Shown here piece after piece: positions 1 through 10,849 of a stretch of 64,000 nucleotides of DNA. The stretch comes from Verticillium longisporum. Its lineage: Eukaryota; Ascomycota; Sordariomycetes; Glomerellales; Plectosphaerellaceae. How positions within the stretch are numbered: position 1 is the first letter of the stretch; every line of letters starts with the position of its first letter. A program made the translations under genes and the position numbers. Where the stretch lies: positions 3,472,001 to 3,536,000 of the forward strand of contig JAETXT010000010.1 in NCBI GenBank assembly GCA_019188255.1. The letters run 5' to 3'. The notes beneath the pieces were generated by a model. The model had not been told where the DNA came from. It did no database searches and worked only from the letters and a program-made list of their open reading frames with translations.

Positions 1-753
1 ACGCATCCCTATCTTTCTGACACATGAACTGACATAATCGGAGCACTGATGCCATTCGCGCTACGATGGAGTCAGAATGTATATCACATACCAAAGTACT
101 GGTTACAAGCTCGTTGTTGAAGTTTGATTCTGCCACCCATGGTCCCTGAGCCAGTCGGTCGTGCATGCGGGGTGAGGAGGGGTGATGAGGGGCTAATCTG
201 GGACGGACCCCGTATTGCAGGTACCTGGCTGCACGTATGCGGCCTGACAACCTGTAGGTGCTAAGTAGATCCTTGGACCCTTGATCAAAGATGCGTGGGG
301 GGTAGGCGAGTGAATGCCGATTGCCGGCCAAACAGAAGGAGTCGAGAGTTTGGAAATGGTTGGTGACTTCAGTATTGAATCAGGGGCCTGGAAAGGTGCT
401 GACAAGGATGGTGATGGCGACATTACCACAATCGCATGATGTGATCGTGGGCCAAAGCTTCAATGGCACCGCCGGCCGGTCTTCGGTTCAAGACCCCTTA
501 ACAAAACAAGCAATTGTTGGTCAATGCACGGATTTTCATAGTGAAGGCCATACGCTGGGTCATGGTGCACATGAGAAATTGCAAACGTGGCTTGGATTGA
601 GATGAGCTATGACCTGGTTGTCACGAAGCATATTGACTGTAAGCCGGGTTCAATTATCTCTCCCAACTCATCATTTCGCACCAAGGTTCGCAAGCAGTTT
701 GCCTATTTCCGCAGTGATGAATGCGTGATCTACAGCCGCAGCGCCATTGATGC
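1..753. other. No recognisable gene
   Basis: I see no conserved protein, RNA gene or repeat here. Short open frames occur on both strands but none reads like a known family or has convincing splice structure. The stretch is the 3' flank of the acetate-transporter gene, whose stop codon lies at 754-756. Confidence 0.5.
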
Positions 754-1753
754 TCAGTTTCTCTTGCGTGTCTTGGGGAAGTAGCCTGACGTGTCTCCCA
801 GGGGGAGCTCATACAAATCATCTTTAATCAGCAGGTGGAGTGTCAAGTACCTGGGGCATGTTGTTAGAACGTACTATTGGAATCAGAGATGAATGGTATC
901 TTACCAGCCCACAAGCCCGGCCAGGAAGCAAAACACTCCGGATGCTTTCTTCAAGGCAATCGACGCCGAATGGCTGCCGTCGGCGGCGGCAAAGTAGCTT
1001 GCAGAGACGAGTATAAAGCCCACGTCTACCAAAGCGAATATGGCTATGAAGACCAGATTGGAGGGCAGTGAAGCGATAAAAAATGTCAATACGAAGACGG
1101 ACCAGACTGGATTCAGGGTCAAGTCAGCCACTCTTCTGCATTCTTGCTATTGATCTGAAATTGAGATCATATGCATGAAACTTACGGATCATGAAGAAAC
1201 CAAGTGCGTTGTTGAATTGCGCGGCGTCGTCTCCGTATGCATCAGCAATCCCGAAAGACGGAGTCAATATCGCGGCGTAACCCGCATAGAACAGGGCTTC
1301 GGGGTCACACGTCAGTTTTGGGCATCATCTGCACAAGGAGCAAGCATTGATGCGTACCAAAAGCGCTGTAGACAGTGTAAGAGAACCCGTTACCAACGGA
1401 GAGCTCCCACTGGGCTGAGATGAGCAATCCCAAAGCTGCAATGAAGAAGAAGTTGCCGACGTAAACATTGGTGATGGTTACTCCGCGCCATTCCATCAAG
1501 CTGAGGGAAAGTGTTGTCAAGGTCGTCGCAAAGGCTCCAATAGGAAGAGCTGTCTGATGAAAAGTGATTAGCTATTGTGACATGATACATATTGCTCAGT
1601 TTTTCCAACAAGGAAAGCAGAGGGCCTTACAGCTGCTGGGGGCAAAGACTTCGGAGTCACAGGTCCCAATGTATGAGGTTGGATCGATTGTGCAAACCCA
1701 TGATCGACCTGACCCTGTTTGTCTTTGCTATGGCTCGTACCATGTTCAGACAT
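754..1753 (-). CDS. GPR1/FUN34/YaaH-family acetate (monocarboxylate) transporter
   Basis: Multi-pass plasma-membrane protein of the acetate/succinate-proton symporter family. Translating the minus strand through four short GT-AG introns (near 1530-1567, 1290-1345, 1095-1175 and 845-898) gives one continuous protein. It has a polar N-terminus, then hydrophobic segments with family hallmarks: SLMEWRGV, ISAQWEL, AGYAAILTPSFGIADAYG, FFIASLPSNLVF and, near the end, ELPLGDTSGYFP followed by a basic tail and stop. These fit the fungal subgroup in which YTALPIGAF stands where the classical NPAPLGL motif would be. The start was set at the ATG at 1753, because it opens the polar tail just before the first membrane segment; the frame is open upstream to about 1900, so a longer N-terminus is possible. 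Neighbours give no functional link. The introns rest on reading-frame continuity, not transcripts. Confidence 0.85.
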
Positions 1754-4500
1754 GGTGACTTCGTCGCTGAGGTAAAGAGGACTGTTTTCTTTTGGCTTCG
1801 GCTTTTCTATACTAACTCCGGGTGAGAGATCAGAAGAACACCTTTGAGGGCGCAATTGGGGAGGGGATAATGCCAGTTTTAGATGCCAACCTTGACGCAA
1901 AGATTGGCATGGCAGATTACCTGGCCCAAATCCCTGGAAAATCCTTCATGCACAGACACTCACTCCTTGGAAACGAACGCGAGTGGCCTTCGGAATTGTT
2001 AGCCCGACACACCACTTCAGCCTGTGTTGGAGAGGTCAAATGCAAATCGGAAAGGCACTCCTAGGTACAAAGTTTACTAGTGTATTTGAGGGACGATCCG
2101 AAATTTCCGGGACCCCTAGACATCCACGCCCAAGTTGGTTTCGCATCACAGTGCCCCAGCATTGCGCCACATTGAACGGCTTGTATGGTTCATCTTGGGT
2201 TACCTTCAAATCGGGTAATGCGTTTTAGACTGTCGTTTCCGTAACGCACCTAATTGACACTAGGCCAGTTGCTTCGGCAGGTCATGCTGTCTTCAAGGTA
2301 AGCTCGCGGGGATGGGTTCCAGCACATGTGATTGACGGATAGCCACATATACCACCTCGAGACGCCAATCCACTGCCCCAAATTGCCAGGACTACTAGTC
2401 TAACGTTTTCCATCTTCACAATCCAAGCTAATCAATGATTCTACGACCATGTAGCAGGAAGCGATGGCGGTTGCAACCCTCCACGGTATCGGTGCGCCTA
2501 CATCGCCGTTGAACCCCGAATTGGTTGGAATGACAAAAGTGATGCTCTGCTGGGAAATTTTGGTTGCATCTGAAATACAAATTTGGAGATGAGCTTGTCC
2601 TTGTGGCCATGACCCTTGAATATCACAAGCTTGACCACACCATATTGTTGTCGATCTTCAAAGCTAGCTTATAATCGCATCACATACCCATGTCTTGACG
2701 TGACTCGGCAGTCGACTCGGTCGCCAGAGATGGTTCTGCCCTGAACTTCTTCACATTAGCCCCCACGCAAATCATGCTTTTATGTGGACGTAAAATGACG
2801 CCATTACTCTTAAAATGGTATCTCGTTCGGAGTAAGGCAAAACGCCGCGCCGAACATTGGAAACAGTTGATCACTGACGCACTTTGATGCCGACGCAATG
2901 CGGGGTAAAGTACCATGAACATGGTCTTGGGCTTCAGTCAACAAAGGCCGATTGTCGGATATTGGACTCCGCATGTCCCCTTTGCTGGAGCAACTCAAGC
3001 GACGCGGCATCAAGTCACGGCAGGTGCGCTCTGTTAGAAGGCCGCAGGGCGGAGGATTGCAGACAACGTCACATTCGAGAAACAGGTGGCCCATACCGGG
3101 TTGCTTTGACTCTGATGCAGAGAAAAAGCAGCAAATCCACAGATGTCCAGCGCACAAGCCCTCGTCGTTCGTGGGCTCGAGCGGGATCGAGAGCAATAAC
3201 ACTATACAACTTGACCCTGGCATGTGTTGTCAATCAATCATTTCGATTGGCAATCTTGCCACGTGGATCAGTCTGCAGACGTCTTCTATTTCATTGCTGT
3301 GCTCGATCATCACGCAATGAGAACAAACTGAGGTCGGAATGCTGCACCGCTTGTTAAGCACAGTGATTTGGTGCAGTCAGCAAAACACCTCTTGACTATT
3401 AAGCTGTATCGGTTGAATTGATACGCTTGTTTCATACTTCTCAGAGGCCGCTTTCTTCTTATGATCAATAAAAGGGACTTAGCGACACTATGACGACCTT
3501 GTAGCTACAGTAAAGAGTCACAGATCATCGTGGCAAGCCTCGGGTTCTGCTGGCCTGTCTGTCTTATGCATGTGAATGTATTCTTCGCGAAAGAGACTAC
3601 GTCTGCAGTTAAATTTGCCTTTTTCTCAATACCTCAATCTATGGTCCATTTTCTCGTCACGATGACTTAGTAAGCATACAGAGTTGTAAACAAACATTGA
3701 TCCTACAGGACCTGACCACAAAGGCATCGTTATGCATTATCATGATAACTCTGTGGCTGTTCGCGACCTTGTCCATGGACATACGTATTCTCGTGTGAAT
3801 CTGAGGAACCTGAAATTTTGATGTCTTCGGCCATCCTTGTGGGTTGTTCTGTAGATCATATTTGTTCGTACGAGTCGAATCACGTGGATCCTTGCACTCT
3901 GCAGATTGTTTCATAGTGGCGATTTAGGTTCAATCCTTTTTAGACATCTTCGATACAACAGCATTGAAATATGCTATGCGGGAGTCGCCGCATGTAGGAC
4001 CTCAATCAATCTCTTCTCTATGACATGATCTGCGCTTAGCCTCTATTCCTTTTATGCCTTGCAAATTACCTCCTTCGGCTTGGTCTCATGACAGCGATGA
4101 GTCCCCTGAGACAATGTTTCCTTTTCTGCGAGCGCCAAGCTTTGGTGCCACGCGCTGCCTGCTACCTTGCTCTGTCTGACATACCCAGAAGGACCATGCA
4201 GACAGACGCTAATATCAAGCACCACACTCCAACAGTACTACAGGCTCGCGAAATGTGCAGTAAATCAACACTTCGAGATCTTGAGCCGACGATCTAAGCA
4301 TCGGCTCACTACTGTGGCCAAGTGGGGCTGAGCTCCCAGGCCCTCAAGCCTACCGAGGCACAGCCACAGTGCTTCCAGTAGCTGAGTCGTGCCAAGTTCA
4401 ATTGGTCTTGATATGACGTACGTTTGCGTTGGGTTGCGCTTCCGGCAGCTGGCCGGTTGGCTAGGGGAAAATATCGAATACGGAGCTTGATGGCAGCCAT
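1754..4500. other. Gene-poor stretch before the LINE insertion
   Basis: About 2.7 kb without a recognisable gene. Open frames of up to about 157 codons exist on both strands (for example 2884-3357 plus and 2810-3223 minus). They overlap each other, have no family signature and lack plausible introns, so I treat them as chance. The part from about 3400 to 4090 looks AT-richer. It could be degenerate repeat sequence, but I cannot show that by eye. Confidence 0.4.
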
Positions 4501-4512
4501 CAGAAACTAACA
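4501..4512. repeat. LINE target-site duplication, 3' side copy
   Basis: The 12 bases cagaaactaaca are repeated exactly at 10065-10076. They flank the retrotransposon on both sides, as expected for target-primed reverse transcription. On the element's strand this copy lies after its 3' end. The last one or two bases could belong to the element's tail rather than the duplication, because the tail is itself a CA repeat. Confidence 0.85.
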
Positions 4513-4526
4513 CACACACACACACA
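4511..4526. repeat. (CA)8 tract = (TG)n 3' tail of the LINE
   Basis: Eight CA units sit exactly at the element's 3' junction, next to the target-site duplication, and read TGTGTG on the element strand. The position suggests a template-encoded or slippage-generated tail rather than a random microsatellite. Some LINE families end in short tandem repeats instead of poly(A). Confidence 0.75.
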
Positions 4527-4841
4527 AGTTTATTACGCCTGGTGGCCTAGAGCCAATAAGGCACTATTCGCTATTGTACATGGTCGCTTCCTGTAGTCTG
4601 TCCGAAACTCCCAAGCCCATAAGGGGTCGTCTTTCCGCTCTTGCTTTCTCGTCTTCTGTCTTTCCGCCGGTTTCTCATGGGGTTTAGATTGTATTGGCAA
4701 GCTGCTTGAAGGCTATTCTTCAAGTGTTCAGAGTCCTATCTACGGCGACTGAAGCGGCGCCTGCTGTTATTGACACGAGGTGTGGGTGTTAGGTTCGATT
4801 AGTAGGGAAGGGGGGTTTGCCGTGATAGGTCTCATCAAGGA

Positions 4842-7800
4842 TCACACATTCTCTAGCCGGCCCGTGGCCTTCGCAAAGCGTATCGTAGCTCGGACTGCTT
4901 TCATGTTTGGCTTCCAGTCATCACCATCTGATGTTGTCTTTCCTCCCAGGTGGAAAGAAACGTTGTCTCTTTGTGCGCCAGGGCACATGAGTGTCTCGGC
5001 GCGTTGTGTTGCCCACCGTGTGCATCGAAGGAGGAAGTGCTCTACCGTCTCTCTCGCGTGTCCGCATGCGCATTGGGCTGACGCTACTGCCTTGATTCGG
5101 AAAAGTGACGCGTTGAGCCTCGCCATGCCTGTCCTGAGCTGGGCCAGCATGCTCGCTTCTATCCAGGAAAGGTTGTTGTATAGTTCTCGAGTGTGCTTGC
5201 CAGGAAGAGCTATATCTATTTCCTTCGAGAGTTTTCCAACCTTGTCCGGTAGTCGTCTCTCTACACGTAGTTTGCGTCTTGCAGCATTGAGGGTGGTGGA
5301 CCGCATCTTCGGGAACTGCTTTTCTGGTGAGGCGCCCTCTCGGCTGGCCTTGCGTGCTTCTCCTTTCGCTCTCTTCAGGAGGTCGTCCTCGAGATGACTA
5401 GGCAGCCAAACGGCTGCGATGGTGTTTCCGGTCTCTCGAAGTCGAGTGACCGCTTCGTAGATGCAGCGAACGTACTCTTGTCCAGATTGTTGACGGGGTT
5501 TCGAAGTGTCAGCACCGCGGCTTTGTTACTTGTCAGTAACGTTACCCTCTGGCCCCTTAGCTGTGGCAGAAACCGCAGCGCGTACGCCGCCGCCACGAGT
5601 TCTCCGGAAAACGGGTTCTGATCGGTCCTCATGCCGTGGGTGAAAGAAAAGGTCTCGGGCACCGTTCCTGGTCCCTCGATGACTCCGCCGACCCCGACCA
5701 GCTCGTTTCGTGCCGAGCTGCTGACGGCGATGCGCACCATCGCGTCCTGGTCGACACGCGTCGATGTTGAGTCGTCATTCCATTCGGCAATGGTCTGCAT
5801 TCTTTCCATCCACGGCGGAAGTGTGAATGGGTTGATGGTTTCCAGGTTCTCCATTGGAATCTCGTTGAGCGCAGTTGCCAGTTGGAAAAATGGTGAGCGG
5901 TGGAAACGCCTGAACTTCCGCATGCGAGCAGTCAGTTTTCGAAGCGGGTTGGTCTCGGGCAGTGCGTGGAGATCCGTCCAAAGCTTGATAGCCCTTCTCG
6001 TGAATCGCTCTGGTGCACTGGCGATGTGAGCCTCCGCTTCTGCTACGCTCGTGGCTATCGTGATGAACGCTCCAATGATTGCCTGCGCTCCGACCTTTTG
6101 GACGCGATTGATTGCTGCCGCCGTCCGATCTTTGCATCGGTGCCTCCAGACGTTAGAGGCATAATCCACCACCGGAGCCACGGTGGCCGTGAATAGCTGC
6201 CGTGCTGTCGCCGGGGTCAATCCTCTCAGTCGTTTCAGCTCCATAGCAGCCTCCAATCCCTTGGTCGCCACTCTTGCAATGTGTTCCCTATACCTGAGTC
6301 CAATGTCCATGATCACGCCGAGGATCTTGACATGCTGTTTGGGTTCGACTGTTTGCCCTTTGATAGTGAAGGGTTCCGAATCGGACCTTTTGGCCCATCG
6401 GGTGAAGTGGATGACCGCAGTCTTGTCCGCTTCGAAAGTTGCACCGCTTCTCCGCTCCCAGTCCAATGCCTTTTCGATGATTGCCTCAATTCCTTTACGG
6501 TTGTCTTGCGTGGTTGGGCCAGCGACCCAGGCTGTAAAGTCGTCGACGAAGGCTATAGCTCCCCCATAGCAGTTGATCTTCTGTTGTACAAGGTCTGCGT
6601 TGAAGAACAGAAACAAGATGGGTGACAGTGGTGATCCTTGCGGTAGTCCGGCCTGCGGCAGGGTCCGGACCTCTGATGCTTGGCCGTTGACCTGAATTGT
6701 CGCCGTCCGATCTGAGCAGAATGCCTCTACCCAACGGAGCAACTCTCCTGGGAGGCCCCTCGCTCTCATTCTCTGAATAAGTCTCTCTTTACACACTCCA
6801 TTGTACGCTCCCTTCACATCGAAGCTCACGAGGCTGACCACCCAACGATTTCTCCATGCTGCGTAGATTTGTTCTTGCAGCAGCACTAACGCTTGTTCTG
6901 CTGACCTCTGTTTGCGGGCCCCGAAGTGGTTCGTAGGCAACAACCCGTGCGTTTCGACTGCATGGGATATCCTCTCCGCAACAACCGACTCGAGAACCTT
7001 GCCGAGCGTGGCGAGGAGCGAGATGGGCCTCCAAGCCTTGGCGATGGTGTAGTCTGCTTTGCCGGGCTTTTTGAGCGGGATGATCTTGGCGTGCCTCCAT
7101 TGGTCGGGGAGTACTCCTTCCTCTAGTGATGCGCGGAAAATCGCCAGGACCCTGTGCTTGACGGCTGGCCAAATCTGTTTCCAGACCATCGCTGGCAACC
7201 CGTCCTCACCAGGTGCTTTCCACGATTTCGTCGCGAAAAGACGGCGTTCGACTTCTTCCATCGTGATGTTGGGCATGTTAACAGCTGATTCGCGTTGAGG
7301 TCTCTCCCCTTCCTCTTCGATATGCTCCGGTAGGGACGGGAAGAAAGTGGTAAGCAGTTCAACCGCTTGCTCTTTGCTGTTGGTCGTCCGTGTGCCATCA
7401 GCCTTCACAAGTTGTGGCACCTTGCCGAACGCCGCATCGTCGCCAGACTTCAGATACTTGGCGGCCTTCCAGATGTTGTCGTTGTTGGCCAGGAAGTCAT
7501 TCCAATGGGTTTTCTTCTGTTGTCGAATGGCATCATGGTATTGTTTCGCTGCTCCCTTGGCCGTGTTCTCCAGTGCTTCATCGTTCCGTCCTGCCCGTCT
7601 TGCTGCCCTCGCCCGGTTTCTCCAATGTGTGTGGATGTGGCGGAGCTGCGTAAGATCCGCCGTCCACCACCGCTTCGCGTATGGCGATGGTTTGGCTTTC
7701 GGTGTCAAGGCCTGTACTGCTCCCAGCACCACTGACATGAGTCTGTCCGTCTTCTCTTGGACCGTGCCTTCCATCGGGACTGTCTCGAGTGCCGTGGAGA

Positions 7801-8593
7801 TTCGGGTGTTGATTTCCTTCCATGGCGCGTTTTTGAATAGAGGTCGGTCTTGGGCTTTCGGGGTCGGAACTGATACGTCAAGGATCGTTTCGATGGTGCG
7901 GTGGTCCGACCCGTGCTCTGTCCCGTGCGTCGTACACTTGATCATGGACGCAGCTAGGTCCTCTGACACCAGCACAAGGTCGATTGTCGATTCGTGGTCT
8001 CCGCCTTGCCATGTCTTCGTGCCCCGTGGGAGCATGCTGCAGAGGGAGAGCTCGTTCATTAGGTCGATGATGTTATCGGCTTCACCCTGTCGTACCGGAG
8101 ACACGTCGTCTCCTCCCCATAGTTGATCGTGGCGGTTGAAGTCGCCCGCAATGACCACGTCCACCACCTCTCCTGCGGCTCTCCTAGCATCCGCGACCGC
8201 ACTACGTATGGTGTTACACGCTTCCTGTAATGCCTGGGTGTCCATCCCCTGCACGTACACGGACACCACCAGTACCAGTCTCTCTGGGAGCCTCAACAGT
8301 GCTGCTGTCATGTCCGGAGACTCTATCAACACCTGTTCCGCCCCCAAATCCTTCCTTATCCAAAGCATGCTTCGGATCGCCCATCGTCCTTCCCCAGTCG
8401 TTGGTGGGACCATCTTTGTCCATCCGTGATGTCCCATCGGAGTCGTCAATAACCGTCCCTTGATCATCCGTGCTTGTGGTTCCTGAATGACCAGCACCGC
8501 TGCGTCCTGAATGTCCTCGTCGTTCATGAGGCTCTCGTGAACCTCGCCGCGTTTTCGCACATTGAGTTGGATTATCCGGAGCGTGCTACTCAT
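4842..8593 (-). CDS. LINE ORF2: endonuclease-reverse transcriptase-RNase H, one frameshift
   Basis: This polyprotein nicks target DNA and copies the element RNA. From the ATG at 8593 there are 1072 open codons. An AP-endonuclease-like domain comes first: Glu38 in VIQEPQ, Asp151 in GDFNRHD, Asp205 in STIDLVL and His231 in SDHR. A linker and a reverse transcriptase follow, with Asp592 in SFDVKGAYN, a [10 protein letters not shown] motif and the catalytic FVDD at 682-685. An RNase H-like region includes [12 protein letters not shown]. The frame then breaks near 5495-5498 and closes at 5375. In the adjacent frame the protein continues ([10 protein letters not shown], then [13 protein letters not shown]) to a stop at 4842. 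That tail contains the CxCxxxxxxxHxxxxC motif usual at LINE ORF2 ends. The start overlaps the ORF1 stop by eight bases. Long open frames on the plus strand across this gene are shadows. Confidence 0.92.
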
Positions 8594-9899
8594 TCAAAGA
8601 AGGGTAGAGCTTCTTGCAGTTTCTGCTGAACGACGCATGAGGACCTCCGCAGGGAACACACTTGAGGGTAGTCTCAGTGCAAACACTGTGGTGGTGACCC
8701 TCCTTGGCGCATTGCCCGCACATCTGGGGCAGGTCGCACTGGTGAGCTTTGTGGCCGCGGCCAACCTGCTGACAGTTGTAGCACTGGTCGAGGCGAGGAC
8801 GAGATTCGAAGACCTTGGTCCTCCCGGATTGTCCTCCCGCATAAGCGTAACCCTCCGCGAGTAGCCTTTCCGCGTCCGCCTTCTTCGTGAGGTAGATAAC
8901 CATTGAGCCGTACGCCTTCGGAACATCCCTGTTGCTAAGCCAGCCTACCTTCGCAACTTGAACGTCATTTTCTTTGCCAATCTCCTCGGCGGCTCCACTA
9001 CGAATGGCATTCGCCTCATCCACGACCACCGTGCGGGACACGTAGTCGACTTTGACGGGGTAGAGTTCGTCTCTCAGCATCCGGGCTCCCCGCGGCAGCT
9101 TGGCTCCCACGAGCCGTTTCACCATGGTGTGCTCCTCCTCGTTTCTGCAGGCAATTCTGATTCGAGGCTTCTTCGGGTCTTTGGTCACAGCCAGGCAACG
9201 CCAATCGGATTGGCTCTGGTCCACCCTGACCTCGCCTTCCGTGAGGGTACGAACAGCGCCCGGTGTCAGTTGTTCGTCTTGTTCGTCCTCGATCCTTGAC
9301 GTGTCGATCGTGCAGAAGACCACGTCTGTTGGACCCGGTGGTGCCGTGGGGCCCGGGCCCGCGTTGTCGAGTCGGCTGGTCGGTGGCATTCGGGCAATGT
9401 CTGCGTAGGATGGCTCGGACCTCTGCTGCCCTGTAACCATCGTTGCAATCGCTTCGGCGCTTCCGCGTATGCTCTGGGCTTGTTCTGTCATTTGTTCCGT
9501 CACCATGTGTAGTTTGTCTTTAGTCGTAAGAAGGTCCCTCTTAAGTTCTCGGTTTTCGTCTTGAAGATCTTCAATCAGTTCCGCCAGTGACTGGAGCTTA
9601 ACTAAGACTGCTTTGAGGAGCTTCGTTTGCTGCTTCATCGGTTCCTGTTTTGCGAGTCGCGACGTGTCGTCGTCTACCTGTCGCTCTTTCTCCACGGACG
9701 GTCGTCCTCCCAACGCCGCTCTGGCATTGCGCCTGTTGGGCTTCCTAGTCGTGATTTCCGCATCGTCGGTTGTATCGTCGATTGTCTGATTTTCGATGGC
9801 TTTGCTGCTCGGTTTGCGCGGTCGAAGTCGTCGCTGCTCAACACCATTCCTCCCTTCCTCGTCAGACGCGACGTTGATCGTGTCGTTTTCGGTCGCCAT
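8586..9899 (-). CDS. LINE ORF1: gag-like RNA-binding protein with zinc knuckles
   Basis: Nucleic-acid-binding protein that packages the LINE transcript. From the ATG at 9899 it is about 437 residues. It has an acidic/basic N-terminus, a heptad-rich coiled-coil region (around [20 protein letters not shown]), a Pro-rich spacer, a central domain and three Cys/His clusters near the C-terminus. The middle cluster, [14 protein letters not shown], is a perfect CX2CX4HX4C knuckle. The first has a longer spacing before its His, and the third is a variant. The frame is open upstream to about 10046 without an ATG, so I prefer the ATG at 9899. The gene ends AAT GAG TAG, and the ORF2 ATG lies inside that sequence, which suggests coupled termination and re-initiation. 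Confidence 0.88.
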   Translation of the reverse strand: MATENDTINVASDEEGRNGVEQRRLRPRKPSSKAIENQTIDDTTDDAEITTRKPNRRNARAALGGRPSVEKERQVDDDTSRLAKQEPMKQQTKLLKAVLVKLQSLAELIEDLQDENRELKRDLLTTKDKLHMVTEQMTEQAQSIRGSAEAIATMVTGQQRSEPSYADIARMPPTSRLDNAGPGPTAPPGPTDVVFCTIDTSRIEDEQDEQLTPGAVRTLTEGEVRVDQSQSDWRCLAVTKDPKKPRIRIACRNEEEHTMVKRLVGAKLPRGARMLRDELYPVKVDYVSRTVVVDEANAIRSGAAEEIGKENDVQVAKVGWLSNRDVPKAYGSMVIYLTKKADAERLLAEGYAYAGGQSGRTKVFESRPRLDQCYNCQQVGRGHKAHQCDLPQMCGQCAKEGHHHSVCTETTLKCVPCGGPHASFSRNCKKLYPSLNE

Positions 9900-10064
9900 G
9901 GCTGCAGGTGGGGCGCCACGTGGAGTGGGATCCACCAGTTCGCGTGTCGCGCCGTCCCGCGTCAAGACCAACCCACCTTCGATCGGTTTGATGCCGTACT
10001 TCAACGAAACAAATAAGAAGTGGCGATACAGAGGGTGCTCGAATCAGTCCGTTACGGTACGTAC

Positions 10065-10076
10065 CAGAAACTAACA
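10065..10076. repeat. LINE target-site duplication, 5' side copy
   Basis: Exact second copy of cagaaactaaca, adjoining the 5' end of the element on its own strand. Together with 4501-4512 it fixes the insertion boundaries and implies the pre-insertion site joined what is now 4512 to 10077. Confidence 0.85.
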
Positions 10077-10464
10077 ATCAGGGGCAATTACTGCGTCGGG
10101 ATGCATATGCTTCCTCTGCTGCTTGGGAAGGCTCCCTTGAGTGGGGAGCTTGAAACGCTTCTGCAAACCAAGTGTTCGACACCTGTCAGACATTCACCAC
10201 GAAATTTCCTCGGCGGCGCCACGAGAAGTGACGCATTTGGGCTAGACATACTCTACGCGAAGCCTCAGTGGAGTGTTGAGTTTACACAAACACTACACGG
10301 CGGGCGCCGTTTTTGCGATAGGCGGTGGTCGGCGCCGCCGCTAACACCCCATCGATGCTATCGACTGCAAGTGGTGTGACTGCCACGTGACATCAGCTTC
10401 GGGCTTCCCGTGACGAGGTCCGAACATTCAGCTCGAGCTGAGAACGGATTCAAGACTAACATTG
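10077..10464. other. Intergenic, no gene seen
   Basis: About 390 bases between the LINE and the core promoter of the small His/Gly-rich gene. It contains a few GC-rich palindromic-looking stretches (such as cggcgccac near 10213) but no coding or RNA signature I recognise. Confidence 0.4.
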
Positions 10465-10472
10465 CATATAAG
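10465..10472 (+). promoter_or_regulatory. TATA-like element of the small His/Gly-rich gene
   Basis: The sequence catataag lies about 180 bases before the ATG at 10652. It is followed by a long A/C-rich leader with several CAAAC-like runs, typical of highly expressed fungal genes. The assignment is by sequence and distance only. Confidence 0.45.
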
Positions 10473-10651
10473 AAGACCTGAGCTCCCATCGTCGAGATCA
10501 TCCTGGCTACGGACAGCAATACATCCAACATAACACTATTTTCAATACTCCTCAAAACATCTCATCGTTCAAGTCAAACAGACCAAAACCGGACTTGCAC
10601 CACATCAAACCCAACAAAAAACGAACAGCTCAGTTCTCAACGCACACAATA

Positions 10652-10849
10652 ATGTGCTTCGGAAGCTCCAGACACCACGGCCCAGTCATGGTCGCACCGA
10701 GACCTATTGTACTTGGCCCGCGACCAATCGTGGTCGGCCGGCCGGTCAGGGTCGTTCACCATGTTCATCACGGAGGAGGCGGAGGCGGCATGTCTGGTCC
10801 AGGCCCGCGGAGGGGTGGCATGGGAAGAATGGGTGGGCGCCGCTGTTGA
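10652..10849 (+). CDS. Small His/Gly/Pro/Arg-rich protein of 65 residues
   Basis: Intronless frame beginning MCFGSSRHHGPVMVAPRP. It continues with valine/proline/arginine repeats (IVLGPRPIVVGRPV), a His-rich VVHHVHHGGGGGG and a Gly/Arg-rich tail ending GGRRC. There is no signal peptide or membrane segment. I chose the ATG at 10652 because the composition begins there, and because a TATA-like box and an A/C-rich leader precede it; the same frame is open upstream to 10595. Similar tiny MCFG-starting proteins occur in ascomycete annotations without a known function. The His-rich patch could bind metal and the RGG-like tail RNA, but both are guesses. Confidence 0.55.
   Translation: MCFGSSRHHGPVMVAPRPIVLGPRPIVVGRPVRVVHHVHHGGGGGGMSGPGPRRGGMGRMGGRRC

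Larger units (their letters stand above)
4513..10064 (-). mobile_element. Near-complete non-LTR (LINE) retrotransposon, about 5.55 kb
   Basis: The element lies on the minus strand, with its 5' end near 10064 and 3' end near 4513, between 12-bp direct repeats. It carries ORF1 (gag-like, zinc knuckles) and ORF2 (AP-type endonuclease, reverse transcriptase, RNase H and a C-terminal Cys/His motif). ORF2 is followed by a 3' UTR of roughly 330 nt with an AATAAA just before the end. The 3' terminus on the element strand is a short TG repeat, not poly(A). The leader before the first ATG of ORF1 is about 165 nt. This two-ORF layout with an RNase H domain resembles fungal Tad/I-type elements; I infer the clade from domain order, not from a tree. 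One frameshift in ORF2 suggests this copy is no longer active or carries a base-call error. Confidence 0.93.

Noticed and set aside
2810..3357. Overlapping 137- and 157-codon frames on both strands
   Set aside because: They overlap each other, show no family motif and have no splice or promoter context.
4511..4526. (CA)8 as an ordinary microsatellite
   Set aside because: It sits exactly between the LINE 3' UTR and the target duplication, so it is better explained as the element's tail.
4780..5397. 205-codon plus-strand open frame
   Set aside because: Antisense to the LINE ORF2 C-terminal region, whose Cys/His motif clearly identifies the minus strand as coding.
7347..8126. 259-codon open frame on the plus strand
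   Set aside because: It lies wholly antisense to LINE ORF2, has no domain signature and owes its length to the GC-rich coding strand opposite.
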